64,000 nucleotides of DNA, from positions 62,001 through 126,000 of the forward strand of contig JAADGJ010000076.1 in the NCBI GenBank assembly GCA_013152435.1. Direction: 5' to 3'. The DNA is from Chloroflexota bacterium. Its GTDB lineage: Bacteria; Chloroflexota; Anaerolineae; DUEN01. The notes beneath the pieces are model-generated. The model was not told the origin of the DNA. It worked only from the letters and a program-made list of their open reading frames with translations, and made no database searches. This document shows positions 41,883-52,155 of this stretch, piece by piece. The translations under genes were made by a program, and so were the position numbers. How positions within the stretch are numbered: the first letter of the stretch is position 1; every line of letters starts with the position of its first letter.

Positions 41883-44800
41883 ATGAAAGTGAAGACGATG
41901 CGCATTCGTCCCGTGATGGAGTGGGTCATGCGATTGATCGCGCTGGCTTTGTTGGCGAGCGGGGGGATCGCGTGGTCGGTGGATGCGCAGGATGCGGCCC
42001 CACTTCCTCTTAGCGAGTACCCTAGGCCGCCGCAGGATAACGGGCTGGGGATCCACTGGACGACTAACGTCTACGGCCAGTCCCCTGAGGTGGTGGATTA
42101 CTTCATCGCCGAGATGGAGGCCATGGGGATCAAGTGGGTAAAGTTCCTGAACGATGGCACGGATGGGCGCCACAACGAATATCTGATCCAACAGTTGGTG
42201 GCCCACGGGATGATGCCCATCATGAGGATCTACCAGCCGTGCAACAAGCCGTTGGACCTCGGCTCGCTGCGTCGGCTGGTCCGACACTATCGCCCCATGG
42301 GAGTGTACTACTACGAGCTGTTCAACGAGCCCGACCTGGAGGGCGAGGCGGGCGGCTGGTGTGGCGGTGGGCATCCGGACCCGGAGCGCCTGTTCCGCAT
42401 GTGGCTGCCGGCCGCTCGTGTGATCCAGGAGGAGGGCGGGTTCCCCTCGCTTCCGGCCATGTTCCCGCCGTCGATCAAGGACCCCAACTGGCAGAACAGC
42501 TTCTTCATCCGCTTCTTGCGGCTCATCAAGGAGACGGGGAACACCGACGTCCTGTATCGCTCCTGGGGGGCTGTGCACAACTACTTCCTGAACCATCCCG
42601 TTCGCTACCCTTACGACGAGGTCAATCTGAAAGGCACGCCGCTCTCCCAGGAAGAGATCGAGCGGTATGGCCTCTCTCCGGCCGAGGTGCAGGCGATCAA
42701 CCACGCCCGTCAGATCGCTCGCCGGCCGCGATCGGAGGGGGGCTACTACGTGGGGGACACCATCGATGAGGACAATAACGGCTTTCTCCAGTTCATAGCC
42801 TATCGGAATCGCTTCTATGAGATCTTCGGATTTGAGATCCCGCTCATCAGCACCGAGGGGGGAGCCACCGTTGGATCCAGTGAGGACCCTCGGTATCCCA
42901 AGGTGACCCCGGCCTTGCAGGCGGAGATGACCATTGAGGCGTTCGAGTACATGCTCGACGAGGCGCCTCCCTACTACTTCGCGTTCACGAGCTGGCTGAT
43001 CGGCGAGCGGGCTCTGGACAATCCCAACCCCACCTGGGAGTCCTGGGCCTGGTACCAGAATCGAGAGGGGCGTCACCTCCCCGTGGTGGATATGCTCAAA
43101 TCCCATCCACGGCGTGGCGAGACGCGGCGCAACGCGCCGGTGGCGACGAGGCCGCTCTGGACGCCACGTGTCGCGTCGGATCCGGCCCCAACGCCGACGC
43201 CGACCCCCGTGCAGGAGGAGGTGGCGGAGGCTGCCGCCCTGCCCAGGCCATTGAACCCGCCTCCTGCCGCGGGAGCGCTGCCGCTGAGCGCGTACCCGCG
43301 CCCTCCGCGAGATAACGGATGGGGGATTCACTGGACCCCCACGCTGTTCAGCCAACCGCCGGAAGTGGTGGATCGCCTGGTGGGGGAGATCGAGGACATG
43401 GGGCTGCGATGGGTCAAGCTGATGCAGCCCGATGAGCCCAAGCTGGAGCATACCTACCTGATCGAGCAGCTCACGCAGCGGGGGATCATGCCCGTCTTGC
43501 GGATCTATCGCCCCTTCAATGATCCCTACGAGCATCTGGACGTGATCGTGCGAGAGGGGATCGCCCGCGGGGTGTATTACTACGAGCTATACAACGAGCC
43601 GAACATCGCGGGGGAGGCCGGGGGATGGCGCCCGGGTGAGGAGATCAGCGTTGCCCGGATCGCGGACCTGTGGATCCCCGCGGCGCGACAGATCGCCGCC
43701 CTGGGCGGATATCCGGGGCTGCCGACGCTGGCCCCTGGCGGCTCCTACGACGACATGAAGTTCCTGGCCGAGTTCCTGGATTTGCTCAAACAGCGCGACG
43801 CCCTGGATACGCTGGACCGCGCTTGGGTGCCTTTGCACAACTATTTCTTCAACCACCCGCTCAACTATCCGGAGGATCCGGTCAATCTATGGAGCGTGCT
43901 GCTGACGCCCGCCGAGATCAGCGAACGAGGGCTCAGCGCGGCCGACGTGGAGGCCATCAATCACGCCCGTCAGATCTCTCGTTTGCCTCGCGAGCAGGGT
44001 GGTTATTACGTGGGGGACACCATCGACAAGGACTCCAACGGCTTTCGGAAGTTCGAGGCGTATCGGAACATCCTCTACACCCGGATCGGCCGGGAGATCC
44101 CGATCATCACCACGGAGGGTGGCGCGATCGTGGGAGCGCGTGAGGACCCTCGTTATCCTCCCGTGACCGAGGCGGACGTCGTACAGCGGACCCAGGCGGC
44201 CTTCCAGTACATGCTAGACGAGGCCCCGCCGTACTATTTCGCCTTCATGCCGTGGCTGTTGAGCAATCTGGACAGCGGCGGGAGCAATCCGGCGTGGGAG
44301 GGAGCTGCCTGGTATCAGGCCGGGGGCGGGCCACGTCCTGTGGTGCTGGCCATCAAGCGGCTCGCGGCCCAGGGGAGGACCCGACGGCATGTCCCTGTGG
44401 ACAACGGGTACGTGCTGGCCACGCCCACGCCTACCGTCGCCCCGACCCCCGCGCCGGCCACGGGAGCTCCGGCGGGGGCATCCACGGCGCCTTTGCCGGC
44501 TGTGCTGCCCAGCGTCAGCCAGTCCTATCTGCTGATCCCGACCTATCCGTACGACCAGGCGTTGGTCCCCACATCGCCGGACGACCCGATCTATCCCTAT
44601 CCCCGGCTGGATTTCGACCGGCTGGGCCCACCCACGCCGCGTACCTACCAGGCGGTGATCCTGGAGAACGCTTACACGCGGCTGGTGATCCTGCCCGAGT
44701 TGGGGGGGCGGATCTATCAGTGGATCGACAAGGCCACCGGCCGCTCCCTGGTGTACCAGAACCCGGTCATCAAGCCGACTCGATGGGGGTATCGCGGCTG

Positions 44801-46253
44801 GTGGATCGGAGCGGGAGGGTTCGAGTGGGCGTTCCCGGTGGACGAGCACGGGTTCAATGAGTACCCCGCGTGGACGTATCAGACCTATGCGGATCGTCAG
44901 CAGGCCGGCGTGACCCTGACGCGCACGGATGAGCGGACGGGGTTGCGGGCGGAGATCACGATCTCGCTAGACGCGAGCCACTCGTATTTCACCCTGTCCA
45001 TGAAGCTGAGCAACCCGACGGCCACACCGCAGCGGTATCAGTTCTGGGTGAACGCCATGCTGGCCCCCGGGGGCAATCAGGTCTCCCCCGGGACCCGGTT
45101 CGTGTGGCCGTCGGACACCCTGGTCGTTCACTCCAGCGCGGACGAGAAGACGTTCCCGGCCGGACGTCGCATGGATTGGCCCATGGCCGGGGGACGGGAT
45201 CTGCGCTCGTATGATGCCTGGCCCGCCTACCTGGGGTTCTTCGGCGTGGCGCAGCGAGATTTCATGGGGGTCTACGATCCTCAGGTCGGCGTGGGAGTGG
45301 TCCGGATCTTCCCCGCCGATGCCGCCCCGGGGGTGAAGATCTTCGCCGCGCCGGGATTGGATCCCAGCCTGTGGACGGACGACGGCAGTCGTTATCTGGA
45401 GCTGTGGGGTGGGGTGACCCCCGATTTCGCCACCTATGCAGAGCTGGCCCCGGGCCAGAGCGTGGCGTGGACTGAGCGATGGTATCCCACGGGGCGGATC
45501 GGGCCGGCGGTCTGGGCCTCTGAGGATCTGGCGTTGGGGCTGGACTGGAGCGGGAACGAAGTCGTGCTGGGGGTCACCGCCGCCGGCGGGGCGAGTGGAC
45601 AGCTCCAGCTATGGCGGGACGGCGTCCTGGTGAACCAGTGGACGGCCGATCTAGCCCCGGGTGAGAGCCTGACCGCACGCTGGCGGGCGGATAATCCCGC
45701 CGCCCATCGCTGGAAGGTCCAGTGGGTGGACCGGCAGGGCAGGGTGGTGGCCGGTGCAGAGGTGGACGGCGGCCGGGTGAACCCTGCGCCCGGGCCGGAG
45801 GTCAGAGCCCCCGCGGGGCCGACGTCTCCTGCGGAGCCGGGACCGGTGGCCTCCCCGCCTCAGAACCCGGGCCTGGTGTGGGATCCCCGGCTGGATCAGC
45901 TTGGAGTGCGCGTGGAACGGGCGTCCTCTGCTCCCGGCCAGCCCGTCTGGAGGCTGATCGAGGCGCGCTGGGAGAGCCCAGAGGAGGCCCAGGGATTGCA
46001 TCACGTCTTCATCCGTGTGTTGGACGAGAATGGGCGGCCGGTGGTAGGACAGCCCGTGGAACTGTCGTGGTCCGATGGATCGGCGACCACCTCTACGGAG
46101 GAGGAGAAGGGGGCGAATTTCCCGCTATACGGCCCGCTGGGGGCGTATACCGTCCAGGTCGTCGGGACCAGCGACCGGGTGGTGGGGTTGGGTCTTCCCA
46201 GCAAGCATCACGTCAACTATCGGCTGACCTTCCAGCGGATGACCGGCCCCTGA
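41883..46253 (+). CDS. Secreted protein with two clan GH-A-like modules and a DUF5107 domain
   Basis: The product has 1456 residues. A signal peptide covers about 1-37 (LIALALLASGGIAWSVDAQ). Module 1 (about 39-409) has FNEPD near 146 and STEGGA near 322; module 2 (about 462-829) has YNEPN near 569 and TTEGGA near 743. Each shows the acid/base and nucleophile Glu of clan GH-A. Thr-Pro linkers separate the parts. A DUF5107/mutarotase-like beta-sandwich spans about 915-1140 (LPELGGRIYQWIDKATGRS), then more beta-rich sequence. It probably degrades or binds extracellular glycans. ATG 41883 follows GGGAGGGGAG. Confidence 0.8.
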   Translation: MKVKTMRIRPVMEWVMRLIALALLASGGIAWSVDAQDAAPLPLSEYPRPPQDNGLGIHWTTNVYGQSPEVVDYFIAEMEAMGIKWVKFLNDGTDGRHNEYLIQQLVAHGMMPIMRIYQPCNKPLDLGSLRRLVRHYRPMGVYYYELFNEPDLEGEAGGWCGGGHPDPERLFRMWLPAARVIQEEGGFPSLPAMFPPSIKDPNWQNSFFIRFLRLIKETGNTDVLYRSWGAVHNYFLNHPVRYPYDEVNLKGTPLSQEEIERYGLSPAEVQAINHARQIARRPRSEGGYYVGDTIDEDNNGFLQFIAYRNRFYEIFGFEIPLISTEGGATVGSSEDPRYPKVTPALQAEMTIEAFEYMLDEAPPYYFAFTSWLIGERALDNPNPTWESWAWYQNREGRHLPVVDMLKSHPRRGETRRNAPVATRPLWTPRVASDPAPTPTPTPVQEEVAEAAALPRPLNPPPAAGALPLSAYPRPPRDNGWGIHWTPTLFSQPPEVVDRLVGEIEDMGLRWVKLMQPDEPKLEHTYLIEQLTQRGIMPVLRIYRPFNDPYEHLDVIVREGIARGVYYYELYNEPNIAGEAGGWRPGEEISVARIADLWIPAARQIAALGGYPGLPTLAPGGSYDDMKFLAEFLDLLKQRDALDTLDRAWVPLHNYFFNHPLNYPEDPVNLWSVLLTPAEISERGLSAADVEAINHARQISRLPREQGGYYVGDTIDKDSNGFRKFEAYRNILYTRIGREIPIITTEGGAIVGAREDPRYPPVTEADVVQRTQAAFQYMLDEAPPYYFAFMPWLLSNLDSGGSNPAWEGAAWYQAGGGPRPVVLAIKRLAAQGRTRRHVPVDNGYVLATPTPTVAPTPAPATGAPAGASTAPLPAVLPSVSQSYLLIPTYPYDQALVPTSPDDPIYPYPRLDFDRLGPPTPRTYQAVILENAYTRLVILPELGGRIYQWIDKATGRSLVYQNPVIKPTRWGYRGWWIGAGGFEWAFPVDEHGFNEYPAWTYQTYADRQQAGVTLTRTDERTGLRAEITISLDASHSYFTLSMKLSNPTATPQRYQFWVNAMLAPGGNQVSPGTRFVWPSDTLVVHSSADEKTFPAGRRMDWPMAGGRDLRSYDAWPAYLGFFGVAQRDFMGVYDPQVGVGVVRIFPADAAPGVKIFAAPGLDPSLWTDDGSRYLELWGGVTPDFATYAELAPGQSVAWTERWYPTGRIGPAVWASEDLALGLDWSGNEVVLGVTAAGGASGQLQLWRDGVLVNQWTADLAPGESLTARWRADNPAAHRWKVQWVDRQGRVVAGAEVDGGRVNPAPGPEVRAPAGPTSPAEPGPVASPPQNPGLVWDPRLDQLGVRVERASSAPGQPVWRLIEARWESPEEAQGLHHVFIRVLDENGRPVVGQPVELSWSDGSATTSTEEEKGANFPLYGPLGAYTVQVVGTSDRVVGLGLPSKHHVNYRLTFQRMTGP

Positions 46254-46315
46254 CGCGTCTTCGTCGCCGGATCTCAACGCGGGTAGGGGAACGCGATCCC
46301 TCCATCGCTGGGAGG

Positions 46316-48469
46316 CTATTCGTCGGCTGGCTCGTCCGGGGGGATCGGCTCGTCCGCGGGGGAGGGCAGGGGTAATGTGAAGTGGAATGTGCTTCCTTTG
46401 CCCGGCGTGCTCTCCACCCAGATCCGCCCGCCGTGCCCTTCCACGATGGCTTTGCAGATGGAAAGGCCGAGGCCGACGCCTCCCCCGCCGGCCTGTGAGG
46501 GGCTGATCTGGTAGAAGCGGTCGAAGATCTTCTTCTGATGCTCGGGATCGATTCCCGGTCCCTCGTCCCGGACGCTGATCCGGGCATAGCGCTTCCCGTC
46601 CTCCTCTTCCAGCGTCAGCGAGACCTCGATAGGGGTTCCCTCTGGCGTGTATTTGATCGCGTTGTTGAGAAGGTTCATCAGGACCTGGCGCACGCGGACC
46701 GGATCGACGTGTGCATGAACGGGCCTGGCCTTCAGGTTCACGCGAATGGGGTGACCCTTCGTGTGCCCCTCGTATGTCCTGACCGTCTCCAGGATCACCT
46801 CCGCGAGATCGCACCACTCCAACGTCAGCCGCAGGCGCCCGGCCTCGATGCGGGAGAAGTCCAGCAGGTCGTCCACAAGCCGGGCCAGAAGCTGCGACTC
46901 CTCATCGATAGCTGAGGCGTAGTAGAGCAACTCCTCGTCGTGCCGGAGCGCTCGCTCCAGGATCTGGCTGTAGCCGCTGATGATCGTCAGAGGGGATCGT
47001 AGCTCGTGAGAGACGCTGGCGATGAACTCCGACTTGAGCCGCTCCAGGTTCTTGAACTCGGTAACGTCCCGGATTGTGCACAAAAAAGAAGGCCTTCCCT
47101 CCAGGTCTTCGAGTTGGGCGCAGGCCACTTCCGCCCAGACGTGTTGTCCGTCCTGCCGATGGAAGATGACCGTGCGAGGCTGGCCGTTCTCGGACTCGGT
47201 CGTGGCGCGCAATGGGCAGCCCTCCGAGTCGCACAAAAGCAGGTTACGCTCGTCGTGACAGCGGAAGATCTCCGTGCAGGGTACGTCCAGGGCGCGCTCT
47301 TGTTCCCATCCGGTGATCGCCTCGGCGGCGGGATTCATCATCACGACCCGGTAGGTATCATCCAGGACCACGATCCCATCGCTCACGTGGTCCAGGATGG
47401 CCTTGATCTGCTCCTGCTCGGCGAGCAGTTTTTCATAGCGGATCGCGTTCTCGACGGCGACGGCCGCGTGTTGGGACAGCAGTTGCAGGGCCAGGCTCTC
47501 CTTCGTGGCGTCTTCGACGTCCTGCTCATAGATCAGCTTGAGAAGGGCCGTGGGACGTCCCTCGCGTACCAGCGGTATCTCCAGGATTCTCTGGCTCACG
47601 GGAGGGCGCGTAGAGCCTTGTCGGCCGTCAACGCCTGCGGCATCGTCGTGGGGTGTCCCATTTCTGGCCGCCCCATTTCGTGACTGAGGATCGCGTCGCT
47701 GCACAGCAACTACACGCCACGCGGCGTCATCTCCGTTGGGAAGCAGCACTTCGGCCTGAGCGGCGCTGGTGACGGCCAGGGCCATGCGCGCGATGGCTCT
47801 GGCGATGTGCTCGGGGCCCATCAGCAGGTCGGGATCGCTGACGGCTGATCGCGCCAGGATAAAGTCTTGCACCCGGTAATGGGCCTGACGCTTGAGCTTC
47901 TCCGCTTCCTGCTCCGCCAGTTTCAGGCGCCGCGCGGTGGAGGCCCCAAGCTCCACGCTGAGGCCGATCAGCGGCAGGAAGAGCAAGATCGCGTATAGCG
48001 AGTGATCATTGGGGGATATCTTGGCCAGCGCGGCTCCCCCGCCTCTCTCCAGCATCGCCATCCCACCGATGGCCAGCACGGATAGCCCCGCCGGCATGTA
48101 GCGAGCGGGGCTGGGCAGGGAGCAGGCACTGGCCGTCAGATAGGGTAAGTAAAGAGCCAGGAAGGGGGTGTGTGGCCCGCCGAGGAAGTAGATTCCCGTC
48201 CCCAGAGCTGCCTGGTCCAGAAGAAGTTGTCCCGCTTGGAGGGAGAGCTGGATCCTCGGATCGAGGCGCCTATGGAAGGGTTTGGATCTGAGTCGATGGA
48301 TGAGGAGATCGAAGAGGATCGCTGCTAGGCCGAGCCCCCAGACCATCCATATAATGGGAAATTCGCCTCTCCTCAGTTGGAACCAAATGGTGGCGAACAT
48401 TGCCACCAGAATCACGGTCCACCGGGCTGCGCGCGAACAGGGATCTAACTGGAGCGTAGAAGTTCTCAT
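46316..48469 (-). CDS. Membrane-bound PAS sensor histidine kinase
   Basis: The product has 717 residues. Five to six membrane segments occupy about residues 15-190. A GAF-like part follows near 215-345, then a PAS domain near 360-475 (DGIVVLDDTYRVVMMNPAAE) with a Cys cluster (CTEIFRCHDE, LLCDSEGCPL) that could hold a metal or redox site. HisKA has SHELRSPLTIISG near residue 486, and the ATPase has NLLNNAIKYTPEG, DEGPGI and GGVGLGLSI. It converges with the glycosidase gene. No response regulator lies beside it; the partner may be the OmpR-type protein at 61839. Confidence 0.92.
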   Translation of the reverse strand: MRTSTLQLDPCSRAARWTVILVAMFATIWFQLRRGEFPIIWMVWGLGLAAILFDLLIHRLRSKPFHRRLDPRIQLSLQAGQLLLDQAALGTGIYFLGGPHTPFLALYLPYLTASACSLPSPARYMPAGLSVLAIGGMAMLERGGGAALAKISPNDHSLYAILLFLPLIGLSVELGASTARRLKLAEQEAEKLKRQAHYRVQDFILARSAVSDPDLLMGPEHIARAIARMALAVTSAAQAEVLLPNGDDAAWRVVAVQRRDPQSRNGAARNGTPHDDAAGVDGRQGSTRPPVSQRILEIPLVREGRPTALLKLIYEQDVEDATKESLALQLLSQHAAVAVENAIRYEKLLAEQEQIKAILDHVSDGIVVLDDTYRVVMMNPAAEAITGWEQERALDVPCTEIFRCHDERNLLLCDSEGCPLRATTESENGQPRTVIFHRQDGQHVWAEVACAQLEDLEGRPSFLCTIRDVTEFKNLERLKSEFIASVSHELRSPLTIISGYSQILERALRHDEELLYYASAIDEESQLLARLVDDLLDFSRIEAGRLRLTLEWCDLAEVILETVRTYEGHTKGHPIRVNLKARPVHAHVDPVRVRQVLMNLLNNAIKYTPEGTPIEVSLTLEEEDGKRYARISVRDEGPGIDPEHQKKIFDRFYQISPSQAGGGGVGLGLSICKAIVEGHGGRIWVESTPGKGSTFHFTLPLPSPADEPIPPDEPADE

Positions 48470-48522
48470 GTCGTTTTTTGATTCTGTCGAACACTGGCCG
48501 TGTACAGGAGTTCTTGTTTTCT

Positions 48523-48528
48523 ATTATA
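48523..48528 (-). promoter_or_regulatory. -10 element of the PAS histidine kinase
   Basis: On the minus strand GTGTATAATAG contains a perfect TATAAT with an extended TG about 54 bases before the start codon. The -35 is weak. Confidence 0.5.
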
Positions 48529-48576
48529 CACGATTCCGGGGAAAAGTGCGTAGGCCGAGGGTAGTGTATGGTGGCT

Positions 48577-48661
48577 AGCGTATCTGAAAATTTACCGGCA
48601 AGGTGTCTGAGGGGGGCTCCCTCAACTATCGGATCCACGCGGTGTGTTTTTCAGACACGTT
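48577..48661 (-). mobile_element. 85-bp MITE deletion derivative (copy 5)
   Basis: It starts AGCGTATCTGAAAATTTACC and ends TTTTTCAGACACGTT, in the orientation of copy 2. The inner 150 or so bases of the full element are missing, while both ends are kept. Flanks show no clear duplication. Confidence 0.72.
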
Positions 48662-49584
48662 CTCATCCCCACGGGCTGATTGGGGAGGGGACGACAGCGG
48701 GCAAGCCTCGTCCCGGCAGACGTTGCATATGCCAATGTGAGCGTTGGTCTTTGGAAAGGCCCTGGCGATACCCCCCAGAGGTACTATGAACGAGTCCACT
48801 CGCGAGGCCGATAGGATAGACGATCATAGATCTCACGATAAGGAGGTGTGGAGTCTCGCGTATCTGAGTCGGAGTCTTGAACGGACAATGGATCCCACGA
48901 GGAAGTGGATCAGCTCGTCGAAAGAGCTGGACGGCATTCGTTTTCTCCTGTTTTTTCCTCAGATGCCGGTTTCATCACGGACCACGAATGGTCGCTTATG
49001 GCCAAATCTGAGCGGTGTATTTCTCCAAGGTTGGATTCCTCGCTCATAGGTTGGCAACGGCAGTGTTGCAGCCTTTTCCCCATCGTTCAAAGGCGTTAGA
49101 TCGTTAAGACAATCGAATGATCGATTGGGCTGCCATGCATGGGTTGGCGGCCCCCTGGGACGTTCTCAGGGGCTTCGGCTTCCCGCCCTGGCAGCCGGGA
49201 GCAGGGCGCTCATCGATTAGGACAGCCTACACGCGGGTGTGTGAAGCTGCGTAACCATGTGCGCGGCTCTACGCCGGAAGTCCTCGCGCGTGCGGATTCC
49301 GTACGCCCAACGGGTGAGGGCTATCTTCTTCCGTCGGGGGCATCACCCTCAAGCGCGGGGGAAGAGAGGACACGCCCGCCAGGAGTCGGAGAGTAAAGGG
49401 CCGTTCCCTGCCTGATCATGAGCAAGCATTTGTTGCGAACTGTTTGAGTCTGTACCAGGTCGCAGGGTGTGCGCCATCTCTTATCCGGGTTTCACCGAGG
49501 GGCTGACAATCTGAGTGACGAAAGAATGCGTCGGTGTTCTCACACCGCAATATTGATGAGGGAATGAGAAAGGAGAGGATGATC

Positions 49585-51714
49585 ATGAGATTTAACCTGC
49601 GTAACAAGTTGTTGGCTGCCTTTGGGGTAGTGCTTGCCCTTCTTGTCGTCGTCGGGTGGGTAGGCCTTGGCCAAGCGGCTGCTATCGATGCGCGCGTTGA
49701 GGACATGTACAGCCAGGAAGTGCTCAGCTTGGAAAATCTCGATGATTTGAAGTCGGCCGCCTACCGCATCCGTGGTGATCTGTTGGAGTACATCCTGGCC
49801 GACACGGAAGAGGGGCGTGCACGCCTGAAGGAGGAGATTGAGGAGCAACAGAAGCGTATTGAGGAGAAGATCAAGCTCTATCGCCAGACGCGTTTGAGCG
49901 ATGAGGAGGAAGCCCTATTGGCGGCGTTTGAGGAGCCGTGGAAGCGTTACTCGGACCAGATCGAGCAGGTGTTTGCGTGGGTGGAAGCGGGCGATTTGGA
50001 TGCCGCGGAGACCCTGGCTCGGAAGGAGATGGTGGATGAGTTCCGGACCGCGCGAGAGGCTGTGAACAAGCTGATGGACTATAGCGTGGAGCGTGCAGCG
50101 CTGCGCCGTGAGAACGCTCGCCACGCGTACGCCTCACAGCGGGCTTTGATCATCGGCCTGATAGTGGGGGCTGTGCTGATAGGCTTGGCGATCAGCATTT
50201 TCATGGCTCGCTCCATTGCCAACGCGGCCAAGCGGATGGCGCAGGCGGTCCAACAGGTCGCTCAGGTGGATCTGACGAATCTCGCGGCGGCCACTGCCGC
50301 GATGGCCGACGGCGACCTCACCCATTCCGTCTCCATTCAGACGCAAAATATCGAGGTGAAATCCAGTGATGAGATCGGCGACCTGGGTCAAGCATTCAAT
50401 CTCATGATCGATCGCCTCCGGGAGACTGGCAACGCCTTCAATAAGACGATGGCGAATCTGCGCCGTCAGATCGGACAAGTGCAGGAGAACGCTTCCCTGG
50501 TGGCCTCGGCCAGCCAGCAAATCACCGCCGCCTCGGAGCAGTCGGCGGAGGCGGTGCAGCAGGTGGCCATGACGATCCAGCAGGTAGCCGATGGCGTATC
50601 CCAGCAGGCCCAGTCGGCCGCCGACATCACCGCCCAGGTGGACCAGATGAGCAGCGCCGTGGGCGGAGTGGCCGAGGGGGCTCAAGATCAGGCGCGCTCT
50701 GTGGAGAGCATCTCCCGCAGCATCGCCGAGATGACCACCGTCGCAGACCGGGTGGCGGAGAGCGCTCAGTCCATCGCCGCGGATGCCGGCCGGGTGACCG
50801 ATACGGCGGAAGCCAGCGCTCAGACGGTCATGCAGACGGTAGAGGCCATCCAGCTGATCAGGGAAACCGTGGCTGAGGTGAGCGATAAGGTCCAGCAGAT
50901 GCAGGAATACTCCACCCAGATCGGCGTCATCGTGGAGACCATCGATGACATCGCCGAGCAGACCAACCTCCTGGCTTTGAACGCCGCGATCGAGGCGGCG
51001 CGGGCTGGGGAGCAGGGGCGTGGCTTCGCGGTGGTGGCCGACGAGGTGCGGAAGCTGGCGGAGCGTTCTGGGCAGGCGACCAAGGAGATCGCCCAGTTGA
51101 TCCAGAGCGTGCAGCAGGGGACCGGGGCCGTGACCGAGGCCATGCGGAGAACGCTGGAGCAGGTGGAGTCAGGGGTCGATCTGGCCGGAATGGCCGGGCG
51201 AGCGCTGGAGGATATCCTGGAGGCCATACGAGGGGTGACCGGGGAGATCCAGGAGGTCGCGGCGAAGTCTCAGGAGCTCACCGGCATCAATCAGGAGCTG
51301 ATGTCGGCGGCGGAGAGCGTGTCTGCCGTGGTCGAGGAGAACACGGCGGCCACGGAGGAGCTGGCGGCCAGCGCGGATGAGATCGGCCGGGCGATTGAGA
51401 GCATCGCCAGCGTCAGCGAGGAGAACAGCGCGGCCGCTGAGGAGGTCAGCGCCTCCGCCGAGGAGATGTCAGCCCAGGTGGAGGAGATGGCCGCGACGGC
51501 GCAAAGCCTGGCGGACATGGCCAAGCAACTGCAGGCGGTCGTGGCGGAGTTTACCCTCTCCACGGAAGGAGCAGCGCCATTGGATACGAGCGCTCCCACC
51601 TTTGTCAGGGAACCCGTCGTCTCCGAGCAGGATGGCACCCATGAACCGGCGGGCGCTTCCATGGAGCTGCAACGAGAGCCGTTGTATGTGTCGACCGGCA
51701 ATGGGCGACACTGA
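49585..51714 (+). CDS. Membrane methyl-accepting chemotaxis protein
   Basis: The product has 709 residues. Membrane segments near 9-33 and 190-213 bracket a helical outer ligand domain of the four-helix-bundle type ([20 protein letters not shown]). A HAMP region follows (near 215-290), then the long signalling coiled coil with the CheA/CheW-contact tip [20 protein letters not shown] and [13 protein letters not shown] near residue 470. The ligand is unknown. AAAGGAG precedes ATG 49585; an ATG six bases upstream is also possible. A long leader precedes it. Confidence 0.9.
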   Translation: MRFNLRNKLLAAFGVVLALLVVVGWVGLGQAAAIDARVEDMYSQEVLSLENLDDLKSAAYRIRGDLLEYILADTEEGRARLKEEIEEQQKRIEEKIKLYRQTRLSDEEEALLAAFEEPWKRYSDQIEQVFAWVEAGDLDAAETLARKEMVDEFRTAREAVNKLMDYSVERAALRRENARHAYASQRALIIGLIVGAVLIGLAISIFMARSIANAAKRMAQAVQQVAQVDLTNLAAATAAMADGDLTHSVSIQTQNIEVKSSDEIGDLGQAFNLMIDRLRETGNAFNKTMANLRRQIGQVQENASLVASASQQITAASEQSAEAVQQVAMTIQQVADGVSQQAQSAADITAQVDQMSSAVGGVAEGAQDQARSVESISRSIAEMTTVADRVAESAQSIAADAGRVTDTAEASAQTVMQTVEAIQLIRETVAEVSDKVQQMQEYSTQIGVIVETIDDIAEQTNLLALNAAIEAARAGEQGRGFAVVADEVRKLAERSGQATKEIAQLIQSVQQGTGAVTEAMRRTLEQVESGVDLAGMAGRALEDILEAIRGVTGEIQEVAAKSQELTGINQELMSAAESVSAVVEENTAATEELAASADEIGRAIESIASVSEENSAAAEEVSASAEEMSAQVEEMAATAQSLADMAKQLQAVVAEFTLSTEGAAPLDTSAPTFVREPVVSEQDGTHEPAGASMELQREPLYVSTGNGRH

Positions 51715-52155
51715 TCCCTTCCTCGATTCGTGGTTGCGGCGGCATCGCTTTCCTGCGCCGCCGCAACCACCCCAAACCAATCGAATTGATTCCAAGGTAC
51801 TATAAACGGGTTCATCCCCTGCGTCGATTAGTAAAGACGAGCGTCCGAGGCGGCGGCAGTGGCTCCTGCGGCTCCGCGTGCGTATGGAAAGGAGGGGTGC
51901 GGATTGAGACCAAACGTGTTGGGATATCGGGGCATGAGATGTGAAAGGGGGATTGGCATATGAAATAACGGATTCTGTGAGGCAGTCATGTCAATGCGAG
52001 AATACCGTACATGGTGAACGCCAATGTGGGTGTTGCCCTGATAAGCGGTTGTGATCGGTCGCCGTGCGAGTTTGGGGTCAATGGGGACGATGTGGCACGG
52101 GTGATCGGAAAGGCATCGAGATTCGCCAGGAATCACAATGAGCAGGGAGGAGACC
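51715..52155. other. Intergenic region between the two MCP genes
   Basis: A strong hairpin lies at its start (51730-51770). The rest, about 380 bases, shows no gene or known RNA. A weak purine-rich stretch precedes the next start. Confidence 0.45.
51730..51770. terminator. Strong hairpin after MCP 1
   Basis: GTGGTTGCGGCGGC pairs over 14 bases with GCCGCCGCAACCAC around a 13-base loop. No T-run follows on the plus strand, so efficient intrinsic termination is uncertain. Confidence 0.55.

Larger units (their letters stand above)
48470..49584. other. 1.1-kb intergenic region between two divergent signalling genes
   Basis: It holds the kinase promoter, a short MITE copy (48577-48661) and about 900 bases with no gene I can support. 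A frame from 48786 to 49049 has a start MNESTREADRIDD but no SD, no family and mixed codon use. Several local hairpins occur, such as CCCCTG/CAGGGG near 49150 and CGGTGT/ACACCG near 49530. I do not recognise a known RNA. Confidence 0.5.

Noticed and set aside
48744-49049. A 101-codon frame with start MVFGKALA upstream of the first MCP
   Set aside because: No ribosome site, no family and no operon context. It is kept only as a weak possibility inside the gap.
49250-49400. c-di-GMP-I riboswitch or RNase P-like RNA upstream of the first MCP
   Set aside because: Hairpins exist, but conserved blocks of these RNAs such as GCAAAGCC or GAGGAAAGTCC are not present.
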